From an uncultured Nodularia sp. (lineage in GTDB: Bacteria; Cyanobacteriota; Cyanobacteriia; Cyanobacteriales; Nostocaceae): a stretch of DNA of 64,000 bases. This document shows positions 56,003 through 64,000 of the stretch, piece after piece (position 1 is the first letter of the stretch; every line of letters begins with the position of its first letter). The stretch lies in NCBI GenBank assembly GCA_903911355.1, contig CAIWDD010000001.1:124001-188000 (forward strand), in the 5' to 3' direction. The translations under genes and the position numbers were made by a program. The notes below the pieces were generated by a model that worked only from the letters and a program-made list of their open reading frames with translations, made no database searches and was not told where the DNA came from.

Positions 56003-56641
56003 ATGACTATTAGTTTTCTGCTATGGAACTCGGTAATTAAGAGCGAAGAAGAAAAAGACACTAAAAAGAAGTTATGCGAAATATTGTCAAACTATGGAGC
56101 TAAAGGAGCTAAAGTAGAAAATTCATCTTCCTACAAAAGTGACAAAGGAACAATATTTACTTTTGAAATAGAAAATATAGATGATGAAAAGACAATATGT
56201 AACAACATAGCAAACCAACAAATCACATATAATCCGTCTTTAACCAACTTCAAACTACGACCACAATTTTATCATGAAATTCAAATCAATAGTACATCTG
56301 AATTTATAGTATATAAATCTGAGAACGAAAAAGAACAAGAACAAGAATTTAAACGAGAATGTGAAAAAATTATTTGTGAACAAAATGTTGTTAAGAAGGT
56401 CAGAATACGTGATCATGGCGTAACTTTTGTAGAGTTATATAAAAAGGAACACGCAGAACTTTTAATTAACTATATAAATGATATGGCTAGGTCTAAGTCT
56501 AATTCTAAATTGAACGCATCCTTCACTAAGAATAGAGCAACTACACAGAACCTATACGATTTTTATCAAAAAAGTGATTATGATTCAGTTACTAAGAACT
56601 TAAGAATTTTTATTACTGAAATATGTAAATTACTGAAGTAG
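56003..56641 (+). CDS. Unknown protein, third gene of the retron locus
   Basis: I do not recognise this 212-residue protein. It begins MTISFLLWNSVIKSEEE, with GGAG about eight bases before the ATG at 56003. Two similar-sized parts each show strand-helix patterns of the ferredoxin-like kind: residues 1-90, and about 95-165 with EFKRECEKIICEQNVVKKVR and GVTFVELYKKEHAELLINYI. It is rich in Lys, Asn and Ile and as AT-rich as the HEPN-like gene. It lies 68 bp after that gene on the same strand, so it may be a third component of the system or an independent cargo. Confidence 0.6.
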   Translation: MTISFLLWNSVIKSEEEKDTKKKLCEILSNYGAKGAKVENSSSYKSDKGTIFTFEIENIDDEKTICNNIANQQITYNPSLTNFKLRPQFYHEIQINSTSEFIVYKSENEKEQEQEFKRECEKIICEQNVVKKVRIRDHGVTFVELYKKEHAELLINYINDMARSKSNSKLNASFTKNRATTQNLYDFYQKSDYDSVTKNLRIFITEICKLLK

Positions 56642-56672
56642 ATCCATACATCCAGAATGAAAGTGATAAAAT

Positions 56673-56777
56673 GAATTAAATAACGATCCAAACAAATGTA
56701 AGGATATCAAAGAGGTGCTCTCTTGGTTTGTCCAAGAAGTTTATAAGAGAATTGATAAAATTTCTCATCAAAATTAA
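56673..56777 (+). pseudogene. Possible coding remnant
   Basis: A 34-codon stretch (DPNKCKDIKEVLSWFVQEVY, then KRIDKISHQN) reads like the helical end of a protein but has no start codon and follows stops in frame. It may be a relic of a gene lost between the retron and the methyltransferase fragment. Confidence 0.25.
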
Positions 56778-56815
56778 CAATAGTTATTTTAATTTTCAAA
56801 CTAAACTAACAGTTT

Positions 56816-57337
56816 ATGATAACAGAGAAATTGGTGGCTATTGATTTATTTGCTGGTGCTGGAGGGTTTAGTTTAGGGTTTGAAATGGCCGGTTTTGTTG
56901 TACCTATATCAGTTGAAATAGATGCTTGGGCTTGTGATACGCTGCGTTATAACCACCCACAAATGACCGTGATTCAAAATGATATTCGTGAATTGAATAC
57001 CTTAACTACTGTAAAAGAAATTTGTCTTTACAACCCGGATATTATTATTGGCGGTCCACCATGTCAAGGTTTTAGCATTGCTGGACCAGCACAAAAAGAC
57101 CCGAATGATCCAAGAAATACTTTATTTATTAACTTTGCTCAGTGGATAAGTTTTCTTCAACCTAAAGCGTTTGTGATGGAGAACGTTAAAGGTTTACTAT
57201 CACGAAAAAATACTGATGGCGTTAACGTAATAGACCTTATTAGCAATAAGTTTGCAGAAATGGGATATTTTGTAGAAATATGGTTACTCAATTCTGCTGA
57301 ATACGGTGTACCACAAAGTTGGTTAATTGAAGAATAA
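56816..57337 (+). pseudogene. C5-cytosine DNA methyltransferase, truncated
   Basis: The 173 residues are the amino-terminal part of a Dcm-type methyltransferase: DLFAGAGGFSLGFEMAGF (motif I), IIGGPPCQGFS with the catalytic Cys (motif IV) and FVMENVKGLL (motif VI) are intact. After motif VIII (NSAEYGVPQ) the reading frame goes off and stops (SWLIEE). The target-recognition domain and motifs IX-X, some 150-200 residues, are missing, so it cannot be a working enzyme. It faces the ISP-type restriction gene, whose end is 84 bp away, as if that enzyme replaced an older system. Confidence 0.88.
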
Positions 57338-57421
57338 TTACTTATTTTTTGCGAACTATTGTGGGGTGGACAGGAAAGCCCGCTCTACCGTACCCACTTA
57401 GATGAAGTCTGCTGTAAGTGA

Positions 57422-60400
57422 TTACTCACCTTCTGCATCCATCTCTTGTATATTGAAAATTGGTAACTCTGTCTCCACTTCTAAAGAGTTGGATTTTTCT
57501 AACTCTGTTGGTTGTGGAAATTCCGTAGCTGCAAATAATTCACTGTTAATTACTTCCGCAAATAAGGAAGATAAACTAGGATATAAATCTACAGTAGCAT
57601 CTAAAACCCAGAGTAAATCAAGCAATTCACCATCAAATTGCCAAGTTTGAGGACGAATATCATCCAAAGGTGAGGACTTTTTACCAGCACCGTCTCTCAT
57701 CCTATAAGCTAACCAGGACTTGACAACTTCTAAACCTGAAACACTAAAATTATAAACTTCTGGGCGGACATTTTCAAATACACCTCTACCAACTTTTAAT
57801 TCTTGTGTACCCACATCATAAGAAAATTCTGTGGGATAATCATTGACTGTATTGGGTATTCCTACTTGACAACGAACTTTACCAATAGGAATTTTACCTG
57901 GTTTTTTACCACTGGGAACAAACCTTTCACCATAGGTATGTAACCAAACTAAAGTGCGTCCTATTTCCACTACTTTAATAAATAAATCCCTATTTTTAGT
58001 AATGGGAATCCTTGGTCCAGGTGTTTCTAGTTCATGCCAAAATTCTTTGACATATTTGGGAGTTGCTAGTATAGCATAACAATAAGCAAAAAAATCTTCT
58101 GGGTGAATATTGCAATTGAGTATATTACTAATAACTTCTAAAACTCCAGGCGTAATATTAGGTTGATTAGCTTGCGAATTTCTCCAGAGAGGGATAATAT
58201 CTTTTGCTCCACGTCCACAAAAATAGTCTAAATCAGGAATTTGTGAAGTGATTACAGATGACTGACCGTGACCTAAAACTTTAGTTAATAAACTTGTCAT
58301 ATAAACTTGCTGATCACTGTGAGAACGTCGTAAATTTGGTCTAGGGCGATCGCACAATCTATTATCTAATAAAGCCCACTGACGATCAAAACTGCGATAA
58401 GCATAACGAATTGGTTCTACAGGTAAATCCTTAGATAATAAATTAGCAATGGGAGCTAATAAATTTCCTTTATCTTCTAAAGATGAATACTGTTTACTAA
58501 TTTTTCTAGCATCTGTTTCTTTAAACAGTTTTTTCTGTATCCCCGGCGATTTACTAGCATTAATCAAAGTTTGCCAACGTTTATGTAAAACTTCCTTGTT
58601 TTCACCAATAGTCCATTTTCTTTTAAATTGAATACCATTTTCTTGCCAAGGAAATAAATCAGTTAACTTTGCCCAATTCCAATAATGTGTATCACTAACA
58701 GGTAAAAATAAATCAGTCCAATTATTAGGACATTCACGCCATTGTAAATCTTTAAAAGAGTGAATATTATCTAAAATTGCTAGTTTTTCTTGAGTTGTAC
58801 CATCAATTCTGGTAAAATGAACTTTAGCAGCAACTTCAGGTTGAGGTTGGTTGTAACAAACCCCAATAGCAATAGCCACAGGAGTTTGAATTGCAAACAC
58901 ATTATCTGTTTTTCTAGCCCCTAAATTATCACCTTCCAAATCAATAATCCATAGTTCATCAAACGTTTGACGCATCACCTTACGCATTCCCGCAAATCCA
59001 GGACCACGCAAATAGGAAGAAGCTGTAATAAAACTGATAATTCCGGCTTTATTTTCTGTGTTAGCTTCAAATACTTTCCACAAAGCCCATCGCCAAAAAT
59101 AAACATAGTCATTATATAAATTTTTAGCATGAACACCATAACCCATTTCTGTTAATGGTTCTAGAAAATCCTCTAAAATCGGACGTTTTTTAATTAATCG
59201 CCGATTTTCATCTACCTTTTGTTCATCATCTCCAAATCTAACCCAGCCACCCTTTCTTTTTTGATTAATTAAATCATCTTCATCAATTGTTTGACGGTTA
59301 TAAGGTGGATTCCCTAAGCAAACCATCACCGGTGTATTCTGTTTAATTTTTTGAGCGCGTTTATATTCTTGACCTAAAGATTTGTAAATTAAAGGTAAAT
59401 TGCCACTTAATTCAGCATAGGGAGATTCTAAAGTATCACTCAAATAAACATGAACACCATTTTCAGGTAAAGTACCACCTTCACTTAAAATCTGTTGAGT
59501 GAGACGTAAATGAGCAACAGCATAAGGCCCAACTAAGATTTCAAAAGCGTGAATATTTGCTGCTGCATTTGTAGCAGCAGAAACTCTCATTCCTTTTCCT
59601 CTTAAATTACTAATTTGATCCAGTCCATGTTTAATAGCTGTTAAAATATAAGTTCCTGTACCACAAGCAGGATCTAAAGTAATAACTTTATCATCTACAA
59701 AGGAAAATTCAGCATCAAAATGCTCTCCTAATAATTCAGCTACTAATCTTACTTGTGTTTTAATAACAGGAATAGGAGTATAATAAACGCCTCTTTCTTT
59801 TCTCATCTTTGGATCATATTGAGCCAAAAAATCCTCATAAAAATATAACCAAGGGTCTTCAGAATCATTTTCATTTAGTGCTGTAATATCAATAGCTGCA
59901 ATTATTCTTTCTAATAGACTTACAGAAACTTCTATTTGTTCACGTGCTTCTTCATCACCTAAGATTTTTAAAGCATCAGCTAGTAAATTATGACCAGTTC
60001 TAATAGTTTTAACAGCTTGTGGTAAAGATAGATCATCAGCACCCGAAAACCTGGCTAATAAAAGTGCATAGGTTAAGGTTTGAGCATAAGCATCTGCAAA
60101 TTGTGGATTATCTGCATCAGGAAACAAATAATGTCGCCAATCTTTAGCTAATTGACTTAAATTAGATTCAGGATTCTCCAGAGCATTTAAAACATCTGTT
60201 CTTAACAAACGACAAATAGGCGCAAGCATTTCAGCAAGAGCTTTTGGTGTTGAAGGAACAATTGGATACCAATTGAAAAAATCTCGTAATAATGTTAGTA
60301 AATCATTAGCATTTTGAGAACTAATAGCTGATCCACCCTTGCAAGTAATATCTCCTGAAAATTTAATGATCTTTCCGACCTTTTCACCTGTGCGATACAG

Positions 60401-60781
60401 TCCCCAATTATTGCCATCTGTGTAAATCACATTTGGGATATTTTTAAACTTTTCCCACTGTTGTTTATCATCTCCTTTTAATTTACTAGGATCTGCGCCC
60501 TTTCCCGGTGCTTTTAGTTCAATATGTCCAATTAAAAGACCATTAATCGTTATTCCCATATCTGGTCTTCCTGAAAGTAGCTTTTCTTGTACCTCAGTAA
60601 CTACTACAATAGATAAATTCAGAATATTTGCTGCTAATTTTAACAAATTTTCTATAGGTGATTTCAGTTGATCTTCAGCACCGAAAGAGACAGAAGAAAG
60701 TGAGAATTTATTAGTTAATTCCTTGGCATAAGCTTGAAGACTCGATAAAAATTGACTCTCATGATTATTCGCCATATTCAT
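57422..60781 (-). CDS. Type ISP/IIG-like restriction-modification enzyme
   Basis: A single-chain enzyme that both cuts and methylates DNA. Near residues 70-92 is a PD-(D/E)xK-like nuclease motif (GRPDMGITI, then HIELKAPG). The adenine N6-methyltransferase core has DPACGTGTY (motif I, about 360) and NPPYNRQ (motif IV, about 488). A long carboxy part acts in specificity, including YFCGRGAKDIIPLWRN. No helicase motif is seen, which is closer to Type IIG than classical Type ISP. The ATG at 60781 gives about 1119 residues; the frame extends upstream to 60844. With the methyltransferases nearby it makes this a defence island. Confidence 0.88.
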   Translation of the reverse strand: MNMANNHESQFLSSLQAYAKELTNKFSLSSVSFGAEDQLKSPIENLLKLAANILNLSIVVVTEVQEKLLSGRPDMGITINGLLIGHIELKAPGKGADPSKLKGDDKQQWEKFKNIPNVIYTDGNNWGLYRTGEKVGKIIKFSGDITCKGGSAISSQNANDLLTLLRDFFNWYPIVPSTPKALAEMLAPICRLLRTDVLNALENPESNLSQLAKDWRHYLFPDADNPQFADAYAQTLTYALLLARFSGADDLSLPQAVKTIRTGHNLLADALKILGDEEAREQIEVSVSLLERIIAAIDITALNENDSEDPWLYFYEDFLAQYDPKMRKERGVYYTPIPVIKTQVRLVAELLGEHFDAEFSFVDDKVITLDPACGTGTYILTAIKHGLDQISNLRGKGMRVSAATNAAANIHAFEILVGPYAVAHLRLTQQILSEGGTLPENGVHVYLSDTLESPYAELSGNLPLIYKSLGQEYKRAQKIKQNTPVMVCLGNPPYNRQTIDEDDLINQKRKGGWVRFGDDEQKVDENRRLIKKRPILEDFLEPLTEMGYGVHAKNLYNDYVYFWRWALWKVFEANTENKAGIISFITASSYLRGPGFAGMRKVMRQTFDELWIIDLEGDNLGARKTDNVFAIQTPVAIAIGVCYNQPQPEVAAKVHFTRIDGTTQEKLAILDNIHSFKDLQWRECPNNWTDLFLPVSDTHYWNWAKLTDLFPWQENGIQFKRKWTIGENKEVLHKRWQTLINASKSPGIQKKLFKETDARKISKQYSSLEDKGNLLAPIANLLSKDLPVEPIRYAYRSFDRQWALLDNRLCDRPRPNLRRSHSDQQVYMTSLLTKVLGHGQSSVITSQIPDLDYFCGRGAKDIIPLWRNSQANQPNITPGVLEVISNILNCNIHPEDFFAYCYAILATPKYVKEFWHELETPGPRIPITKNRDLFIKVVEIGRTLVWLHTYGERFVPSGKKPGKIPIGKVRCQVGIPNTVNDYPTEFSYDVGTQELKVGRGVFENVRPEVYNFSVSGLEVVKSWLAYRMRDGAGKKSSPLDDIRPQTWQFDGELLDLLWVLDATVDLYPSLSSLFAEVINSELFAATEFPQPTELEKSNSLEVETELPIFNIQEMDAEGE

Positions 60782-60844
60782 AAAAAAAATAACAATTATT
60801 GATACATCATCTATGTATCCAAACATTTTATAATGATTTGTCAT

Positions 60845-61169
60845 TCATAGAATAATATACAAAAAAATTAATAATTATATTACTTTTTAATAAAAATAAT
60901 TTTGTAATATTTGTGCTTGTAAATTTTACACCCCCTGTCATCTGAGTTAGGTACAATAGAGCGTCCAGGATGCCCACACCAAAAGATTTATGATATTGTG
61001 GATCAAAATTAGTCAGCCAAATATTACCCCGTTTAGGGACAGAAGAACTAATAATCAATCAAGTCTCCTGTCTGTAATTCTTGCCATTCTTGATTGTGGT
61101 GGTAGTGCATTAACATTAGATGAGCATATAATTAATTATTGTTAATACTTACCAACTACTCACCATCTC
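60845..61169. other. 325-bp intergenic region with a dispersed repeat
   Basis: It contains the repeat at 60927-60999 and otherwise nothing recognised. Confidence 0.55.
60927..60999. repeat. Dispersed repeat, GGGCGGGCARGATGC family
   Basis: This copy reads TAGGTACAATAGAGCGTCCA, then GGATGCCCACACCAAAAGAT and TTATGATATT. It matches 17791-17857 over the leader, block and tail, with changes in the GC-rich block. Confidence 0.55.
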
Positions 61170-61175
61170 TTGATT

Positions 61176-61925
61176 ATGAACCAAGCCAAAACAGGAATAC
61201 TGGAAAAGTTCGTCAACACAGTTATGGGGGTCAAACCTGGTAAACAAAACCCCCCCAACACCTCAACAGCGACCACACAAGAACTAGATATCAACGCAGT
61301 TTTAGTTTATAAACTAGGGACTATCCTACAAATAGCAGTGATGATTCTTGTGTTGCTGGGAATGGAAAAATTAATCATATTCATTGATCATAATTCCGGT
61401 TTCCCCAGTTGGGTTAGCACTGCATTAACCGCATTATTTTTTGCCGTCTTAAGTATCCGTTCCCGGATTTTTTCCCTTTTAGATAATACTCGTTCTCGTA
61501 CCACCTATGACCAAGTAATTAGACCCAGATGGTCTCCCCCACCTTTAGCATTTCCCATCGTTTGGATGATCATAGCAGTTTTGCGGGTGATTTCCTCTGT
61601 ATTAGTTTGGCAAACAATGAATCACCAATTTTTGGTATTACCTCTAATTCTGTTTGTGGTACATCTAGCTTTAGGGGATACTTGGAATACAATTTTTACC
61701 GTAGAACGGAGATTAGGCGCTGCTGTTCCGGTGGTGATTTTAGGTCCTTGGTTGTCTGCGCTAGTGGTGACAGCAATTTATTGGGAAACTAATCCTTTAG
61801 CAGGGATGATTTTATCATTTTCCTGTGTTTGGTTAACTGTAGCTGCTGTACTAGTGTGGAGAATTTGGCAATTAAACGGCTCTGAGCCATTGTATCCCTT
61901 AAAGCTTGCATCTGGGGAGAAATAA
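61176..61925 (+). CDS. TspO/MBR-family membrane protein
   Basis: The carboxy-terminal 170 residues form a TspO-like bundle of membrane helices: RPRWSPPPLAFPIVWMIIAV contains the family's W-x-PP motif, and LGDTWNTIFTVERRLGAA and VLGPWLSALVVTAIYW-like helices follow. TspO binds tetrapyrroles and influences stress and pigment metabolism. The amino-terminal 75 residues, with an extra helix (VLVYKLGTILQIAVMILVLL), go beyond the usual 160-residue protein. The start is the ATG at 61176. Confidence 0.85.
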   Translation: MNQAKTGILEKFVNTVMGVKPGKQNPPNTSTATTQELDINAVLVYKLGTILQIAVMILVLLGMEKLIIFIDHNSGFPSWVSTALTALFFAVLSIRSRIFSLLDNTRSRTTYDQVIRPRWSPPPLAFPIVWMIIAVLRVISSVLVWQTMNHQFLVLPLILFVVHLALGDTWNTIFTVERRLGAAVPVVILGPWLSALVVTAIYWETNPLAGMILSFSCVWLTVAAVLVWRIWQLNGSEPLYPLKLASGEK

Positions 61926-61997
61926 ATAATGAAAATTTACCTGGGAAAACAAGGGACAATCTCACTTCATTTTTGAGTAGTGGATTCAAGATACCTG

Positions 61998-62028
61998 AAA
62001 AAAGGTAGAGAAAAATTATTCTCTACCT
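61998..62028 (-). terminator. Intrinsic terminator of the minus-strand methyltransferase
   Basis: On the minus strand AGGTAGAGAA and TTCTCTACCT pair over ten bases around six, followed by TTTTT. It lies 54 bp past the methyltransferase stop and also faces tspO. Confidence 0.78.
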
Positions 62029-62081
62029 CTTATTTGAATAATTTAAAATATTTGATAATTTCCTTTATAATGAGTGTGAAA

Positions 62082-62975
62082 TTATGTTGTAGTATTCGCC
62101 TCAAAAATATTACTTTTTATCACATCCAAATTTAATTCTTGACCATTCTTATTTTTAACCTGATGATTTTTCTGAGGTGGTAAAAGTTCCTCTCCTTTAT
62201 ATTCTAGTAATTCTAAAACCCGTCTCAAACCAATTTTTAAATATTCTTCCTGTAGTTCAATACTGATAGATTTTCTCCCTAATCGTTTAGCTACCGCAGC
62301 AGTTGTAAAAGTACCAGCAAAGGGGTCAAGTATTAAACTTCCCTCATGACTACTTGCTAAAATAATTCTTTCTAGTAATGACTCCGGTTTTTGTGAAGGA
62401 TGGTTTTCATATTCCGCCATGCGATATCTCACACGGGGAAAATACCAAGCATTACCGGGTACTTTTTCCGCATTATAAGGAGTAGGTACAGATTTTCTGT
62501 AATCGATTAATTTACGTTCTGCGCCTGTTTTGGCGGCAATTTTAATATTATCACTATTAAAAATATAATTGTTTTTATTTTTGACGCAATGGAGAATGGG
62601 TTCATACATTGAACCAAAGTATTTTGTAGCTTGTACTCCGGAGCTATCATAATGCCATATGATGCGACTGAGAATAGTTAACTTTTTTCTCAGGTAAATG
62701 TCAAAATAAGGCATTGCTTGGGTGCTAGTCATGAGATAAATTGTCCCATTTGGTTTGAGAATGCGAATACACTGATCAAGCCATTGATATGACCAATTTA
62801 AATATTCTGCTTCTGATTCCCATTTATCATGGAAATTGCTAAATTTCTTACCTATGTTATAGGGAGGATCAATAAAGATTAAATCTACGGAATCTGTAGG
62901 AATATATTTTGATAAGGTGCTGATAGTATCACCATGAAAAATGGTATGTTGTTGATTTTGGTAGCGCTCAATCAT
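62082..62975 (-). CDS. DNA methyltransferase, beta-class (N4-cytosine/N6-adenine)
   Basis: The motif order is that of the beta class: the catalytic motif IV comes first (FIDPPYNIGKKF), and motif I comes last (SLILDPFAGTFTTAAVAKRL), with HPSQKPESLLERIILAS (motif X) between them. The ATG at 62975 (MIERYQNQQHTIF) gives about 297 residues. It has its own terminator and no restriction gene directly beside it, so it may be an orphan or belong to the ISP-type system. The recognised sequence is unknown. Confidence 0.9.
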   Translation of the reverse strand: MIERYQNQQHTIFHGDTISTLSKYIPTDSVDLIFIDPPYNIGKKFSNFHDKWESEAEYLNWSYQWLDQCIRILKPNGTIYLMTSTQAMPYFDIYLRKKLTILSRIIWHYDSSGVQATKYFGSMYEPILHCVKNKNNYIFNSDNIKIAAKTGAERKLIDYRKSVPTPYNAEKVPGNAWYFPRVRYRMAEYENHPSQKPESLLERIILASSHEGSLILDPFAGTFTTAAVAKRLGRKSISIELQEEYLKIGLRRVLELLEYKGEELLPPQKNHQVKNKNGQELNLDVIKSNIFEANTTT

Positions 62976-63120
62976 AATTATCCTTGACAACTTTACCATG
63001 TTTACATAAACATACGTGAAAAACTTTAGGTAAGAATTAATTCTCTACCACTTCAGTCCTTTGTACGTGATGTTAAATAAAAGCTATACCCAGCAAACTG
63101 CTGCTTGTTAACCAACTAAT

Positions 63121-63390
63121 TCACACTAACTCAGCAGCTAAAAGCCTACCTTGGACTGGTTCATACTCATCTTCCAGTAACCATAACTTAGCAGCTTCAT
63201 AATTATGACTAGAAAATATAACCTTATCACCCTGTTTGGGATCATAAATTTGACAGTTTCCCTCACTGTCGCAAAGCAATAAAAGAATATATGGAGGTGA
63301 TAACATCGGATCAATCCATACTTCTGTAAATTCCCAGTTATTCTTTACTAGGTCTGGTGCGGGGGATGACGTGGTATTGGTTGTCTGCAT
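63121..63390 (-). CDS. Small protein of unknown function
   Basis: The 89-residue product (MQTTNTTSSPAPDLVKNNWE) has a compact centre, WIDPMLSPPYILLLLCDSEG, resembling a small beta-rich domain with repeated hydrophobic strands. I recognise no family. Its start overlaps the gene at 63338-63682 by 53 bp in another frame, so the two are read from one message. Confidence 0.55.
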   Translation of the reverse strand: MQTTNTTSSPAPDLVKNNWEFTEVWIDPMLSPPYILLLLCDSEGNCQIYDPKQGDKVIFSSHNYEAAKLWLLEDEYEPVQGRLLAAELV

Positions 63391-63682
63391 TGATTTTCAT
63401 CTCGCCATAGTAAAGTGGAACACGGCTACCATCTGGACTAATTCTATAACCTATTGGTTCAGTAAAAAACATTCCATAACGTTCATATTGTCGAATGGTG
63501 CCGATAAACTCGCCTTCTTCTATTATGCACTGTGCAACTTGATTCATCGTATTTTGATCATTAAACACATGAGCAGCGATTCCTTTTTTCAGAAGTCTTT
63601 GCATTTGGGGTGTTCCTGGTAAGTGCTTGGTAATATGTCTAAGGTCAAGGACTATTTGACGATTAATTAAATTTGATTTCAT
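63338..63682 (-). CDS. Small cyanobacterial protein, DUF6972-like
   Basis: The 114-residue protein (RHITKHLPGTPQMQRLLKKG, IRQYERYGMFFTEPIGYRIS, YHVIPRTRPSKE) recalls DUF6972, a domain found at the end of some large cyanobacterial proteins and sometimes tied to polymorphic-toxin-like systems. The assignment is from memory and tentative. It is followed by the overlapping 89-residue gene. No secretion signal is present. Confidence 0.6.
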   Translation of the reverse strand: MKSNLINRQIVLDLRHITKHLPGTPQMQRLLKKGIAAHVFNDQNTMNQVAQCIIEEGEFIGTIRQYERYGMFFTEPIGYRISPDGSRVPLYYGEMKINADNQYHVIPRTRPSKE

Positions 63683-64000
63683 TTAATTTTTACAGCCTAA
63701 GTTGACATAACAAACTTACTGATGTGTAGATATCGGGCAAAATGCTATACATGGGACAAGCCCGTTATGATAGGTAGTGATACTACTATTGGAATGTCAA
63801 AAAGTATGACTTATATTACCGCTTCATTGACATAAAAAAATCTCCCACACACTAGGAGAAATGAAAATGTCAGCGATTATGACCTTGTGGTACCTAAGCT
63901 GTGACTATATCTTTTATTGTTATGATTGCCTCTGCTATCCCTTTATAAAATTGACTTTATACATTTATCTTTACTAATTGTTGTAGTTTATAATGACACT
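63683..64000. other. 318-bp region at the window end without a gene
   Basis: I see no gene; a short hairpin TCTCC/GGAGA lies near 63842-63862. The next gene may begin outside the window. Confidence 0.45.

Overview
The window reads as chromosomal DNA of a filamentous, probably heterocystous, cyanobacterium (Nostocales). The octamer GCGATCGC (HIP1) recurs throughout. Cyanobacterial families are present (high-light-inducible protein, LdpA, the Ycf45/R3H ATPase, the HTH-GrpE fusion, DUF1816, DUF29, sulfiredoxin, flavin-dependent ThyX). Intergenic regions carry TTCCCTG heptamer tandem repeats and small inverted-repeat elements. The genus cannot be fixed from the sequence alone. No rRNA, tRNA or CRISPR array was found.

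Layout. 1-10 kb is mostly housekeeping: trpD (cut by the window edge), carA, a STAS anti-sigma antagonist, mini-RNase III, a SpoU methyltransferase, DUF1816, an aminotransferase, thioredoxin, a cyclase-family hydrolase and DUF29. 10-16 kb has a zinc-ribbon Ser/Thr kinase coupled to a secreted partner, ahcY and a large MscS channel. 16-24 kb is a surface-polysaccharide-like region: two GT4 enzymes, an exostosin-like enzyme, a secreted beta-propeller and a GT4 fragment. 24-31 kb holds a HigBA toxin-antitoxin pair, an ABC fragment, a CusA/CzcA-type RND metal pump with an unusually short adaptor, and a divergent RppA/RppB-like two-component system with a candidate operator between them. 31-38 kb has an SDR, thyX, hli, a redoxin, ruvC, yvcK and tsaE. 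38-44.4 kb is a glycosylation island: two tandem HMW1C-like (GT41) N-glycosyltransferases, a sugar aminotransferase and a left-handed beta-helix acyltransferase. 44.4-45.8 kb is gene-poor. 45.8-53.9 kb has pyrC, lepB, ldpA, the Ycf45-like ATPase, a VapBC pair, an HTH-GrpE protein, dps and sulfiredoxin.

53.9-63.7 kb is a defence island. A retron-type reverse transcriptase (NAxxH, YADD and VTG motifs) lies directly downstream of a short region where an 11-bp inverted pair encloses two or three hairpins, which is the layout expected of an msr-msd RNA. Two AT-rich genes follow: a coiled-coil protein with a HEPN-type RNase motif (RNIVSH) and a protein I do not recognise. Next come a truncated C5 cytosine methyltransferase, a single-chain Type ISP/IIG-like restriction-modification enzyme, TspO, a beta-class DNA methyltransferase and two small overlapping genes. 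The retron with its two partners is the best candidate here for a little-described system.

Two families of miniature inverted-repeat elements shape gene ends. One has TATAGC ends and a TTCCCTG core; the other has GAGGATGTTT ends. They supply the stop codon of ruvC, the last residues and stop codon of the HTH-GrpE gene, and both borders of the acyltransferase gene.
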